A DNA stretch of 64,000 bases from positions 1 to 64,000 of the forward strand of contig JAFXSH010000080.1 of assembly GCA_017525805.1 (NCBI GenBank), written 5' to 3'. This document shows, one piece after another, positions 62,973 through 64,000 of this stretch; position 1 is the first letter of the stretch, and each line of letters starts with the position of its first letter. The translations under genes were made by a program, and so were the position numbers. The notes under the pieces are model-generated. The model was not told the origin of the DNA. It worked only from the letters and a program-made list of their open reading frames with translations, and did not search any database. The stretch is from Clostridia bacterium (GTDB lineage: Bacteria; Bacillota_A; Clostridia; Christensenellales; Aristaeellaceae).

Positions 62973-64000
62973 ATGAAAATGCTATGGCGGCTCAGCCGCG
63001 AGGCCATTCGCTATAAATCGCTGTACATTATCGCCATCCTGTCCACCTTGGGGCTGACCGCAGTAAACTTAGCCGCGCCCAAGGCCCTGTCCGCCATGAC
63101 AGGCATTGTCGAAAGGGGTGTGGACGAAACGGGCCTCAGGCAAATCGGCGTCTTGACAGCAGGGCTGGTTGGGCTGTACCTGCTGCGCATCCTGTTCCGA
63201 TTCCTGAGCAATTATTTAGCACACAAGGCCGCCTGGCATCTGGTGGGTGATTTGCGCACCCGGACCTATGACAAGCTGGAACGCATGCACTTGGGATATT
63301 TCCATGATAAGCAGACCGGAGACCTCATGAGCCGGGTGGTCAACGATACCCGGGATTTTGAACTGCTCTACGCCCATATGATCCCGGAAACCATCACCAA
63401 TCTGGTCACTTTTTTAGGCGTGCTCATCATGCTGCTCACCATCAACGCAAAGCTTGCCCTGATCACCTGCGCGCCCATTCCCCTGATCCTGATTTCCGGC
63501 GTAATCTTTTCCAAAAAGGTGCGGCCCTATTTCCGCATCTCCCAGAAAAAGATGGGCGAACTGAACGGCAAATTGCAGGATAACCTGTCCGGCATCCATG
63601 AGATTCAGTCTTTCGGCCGGGAGGAGTACGAAACGGGGAAAGTGGATGAACGAAACTTTGAGCACATCCGTGCCATGCTGCAGGCCCTGAAAATCAGCGC
63701 CATTTTCCATCCCTCGGTGGAGTTCATTTCCTCCCTGGGCACCATTCTGATCGTGGGCTTCGGCGGCTATTTAGCCTATACAGAGGGTCTGCGGGTGGAA
63801 GATATCGTGGCGTTCCTGCTGTATCTTGGTCTATTTTACGGGCCGGTCACGGGCCTCGCCAATCTGCTGGAAAGCATGCAGCAGTCCATGGCCGGGGCAG
63901 AGCGCGTTTTGTCCGTACTGGATACGCCCTGCGAGATACAGGACAAGCCTGACGCCGCCCCGCTGAAAGATGTCAGCGGCGATATCCGCTTTGATCACGT
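62973..64000 (+). CDS. ABC exporter, N-terminal part (cut by the window edge)
   Basis: The first 342 residues of a half-exporter: MKMLWRLSREAIRYKSLYII, six membrane helices (within about residues 15-300) and the coupling region PYFRISQKKMGELNGKLQDN. The ATPase domain begins only at the edge (DIRFDHV). The ATG follows GAGGAGGC. The MerR-type promoter suggests induction by a compound, as in multidrug exporters. A partner half could follow outside the window. Confidence 0.9.
   Translation, partial: MKMLWRLSREAIRYKSLYIIAILSTLGLTAVNLAAPKALSAMTGIVERGVDETGLRQIGVLTAGLVGLYLLRILFRFLSNYLAHKAAWHLVGDLRTRTYDKLERMHLGYFHDKQTGDLMSRVVNDTRDFELLYAHMIPETITNLVTFLGVLIMLLTINAKLALITCAPIPLILISGVIFSKKVRPYFRISQKKMGELNGKLQDNLSGIHEIQSFGREEYETGKVDERNFEHIRAMLQALKISAIFHPSVEFISSLGTILIVGFGGYLAYTEGLRVEDIVAFLLYLGLFYGPVTGLANLLESMQQSMAGAERVLSVLDTPCEIQDKPDAAPLKDVSGDIRFDH

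Overview
The window looks like a chromosomal stretch from a clostridial member of the Bacillota, probably an uncultured gut or rumen lineage. The GC content is moderate to high. The gene order is Firmicutes-like: dnaG-rpoD-trmK-nif3, yerC-pcrA-ligA (without pcrB), infC-rpmI-rplT with a leader attenuator, and ruvCAB-queA. The promoters are ordinary sigma-A type. I see no prophage, transposase or CRISPR array.

Layout. 1-5.1 kb: a membrane glycosyltransferase; cysteine synthase behind a leader that encodes a Cys-rich peptide and an intrinsic terminator; a divergent Rrf2 regulator; a GH18 protein and a small P-loop kinase. 5.2-10.1 kb: a lone DnaK, an exported FMN/FAD reductase and a dGTPase. 10.2-15.2 kb: the dnaG-rpoD-trmK-nif3-COG1579 operon. 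15.3-19.7 kb: an XRE/zinc-ribbon regulator, RNase P RNA, lexA with an SOS-like box, a tiny Cys-rich protein, a XerS-like recombinase with an upstream 34-bp palindrome, and DegV. 19.5-29.4 kb: a GNAT gene remnant, HAD and RluA enzymes, an unknown protein, ligA, pcrA, yerC and a large secreted peptidoglycan-binding/SH3 protein. 29.6-35.3 kb: a two-gene c-di-GMP operon whose first gene fuses an APC permease to GGDEF, receiver, degenerate GGDEF, EAL and PAS-like modules. 35.5-45.7 kb: a polar amino-acid ABC operon with an M20 peptidase, then a complete oligopeptide ABC operon. 45.8-49.0 kb: a PfkB kinase, a promoter-driven structured RNA ahead of a zinc-ribbon protein, and infC-rpmI-rplT. 49.2-52.3 kb: an iron-type ABC transporter with no ATPase gene beside it. 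52.4-58.7 kb: ruvCAB, a GNAT, queA, a phosphatase and an ABC exporter. 58.9-64 kb: gltX, a GNAT, glnS and the start of another ABC exporter under a MerR-type promoter.

How the genes work together. Most genes serve replication, repair, RNA processing, translation and nutrient uptake. Three regulatory arrangements stand out. First, cysK appears to sit behind a classical leader-peptide attenuator. Second, lexA and ruvC each have an SOS-like box inside the promoter spacer. Third, the permease/c-di-GMP fusion appears to tie a transporter-like sensor directly to second-messenger synthesis and breakdown. Non-ATG starts are common (TTG for dnaG, rpoD and the recombinase; GTG for several others; probably ATA for infC), so I chose starts mainly by ribosome-binding-site spacing.
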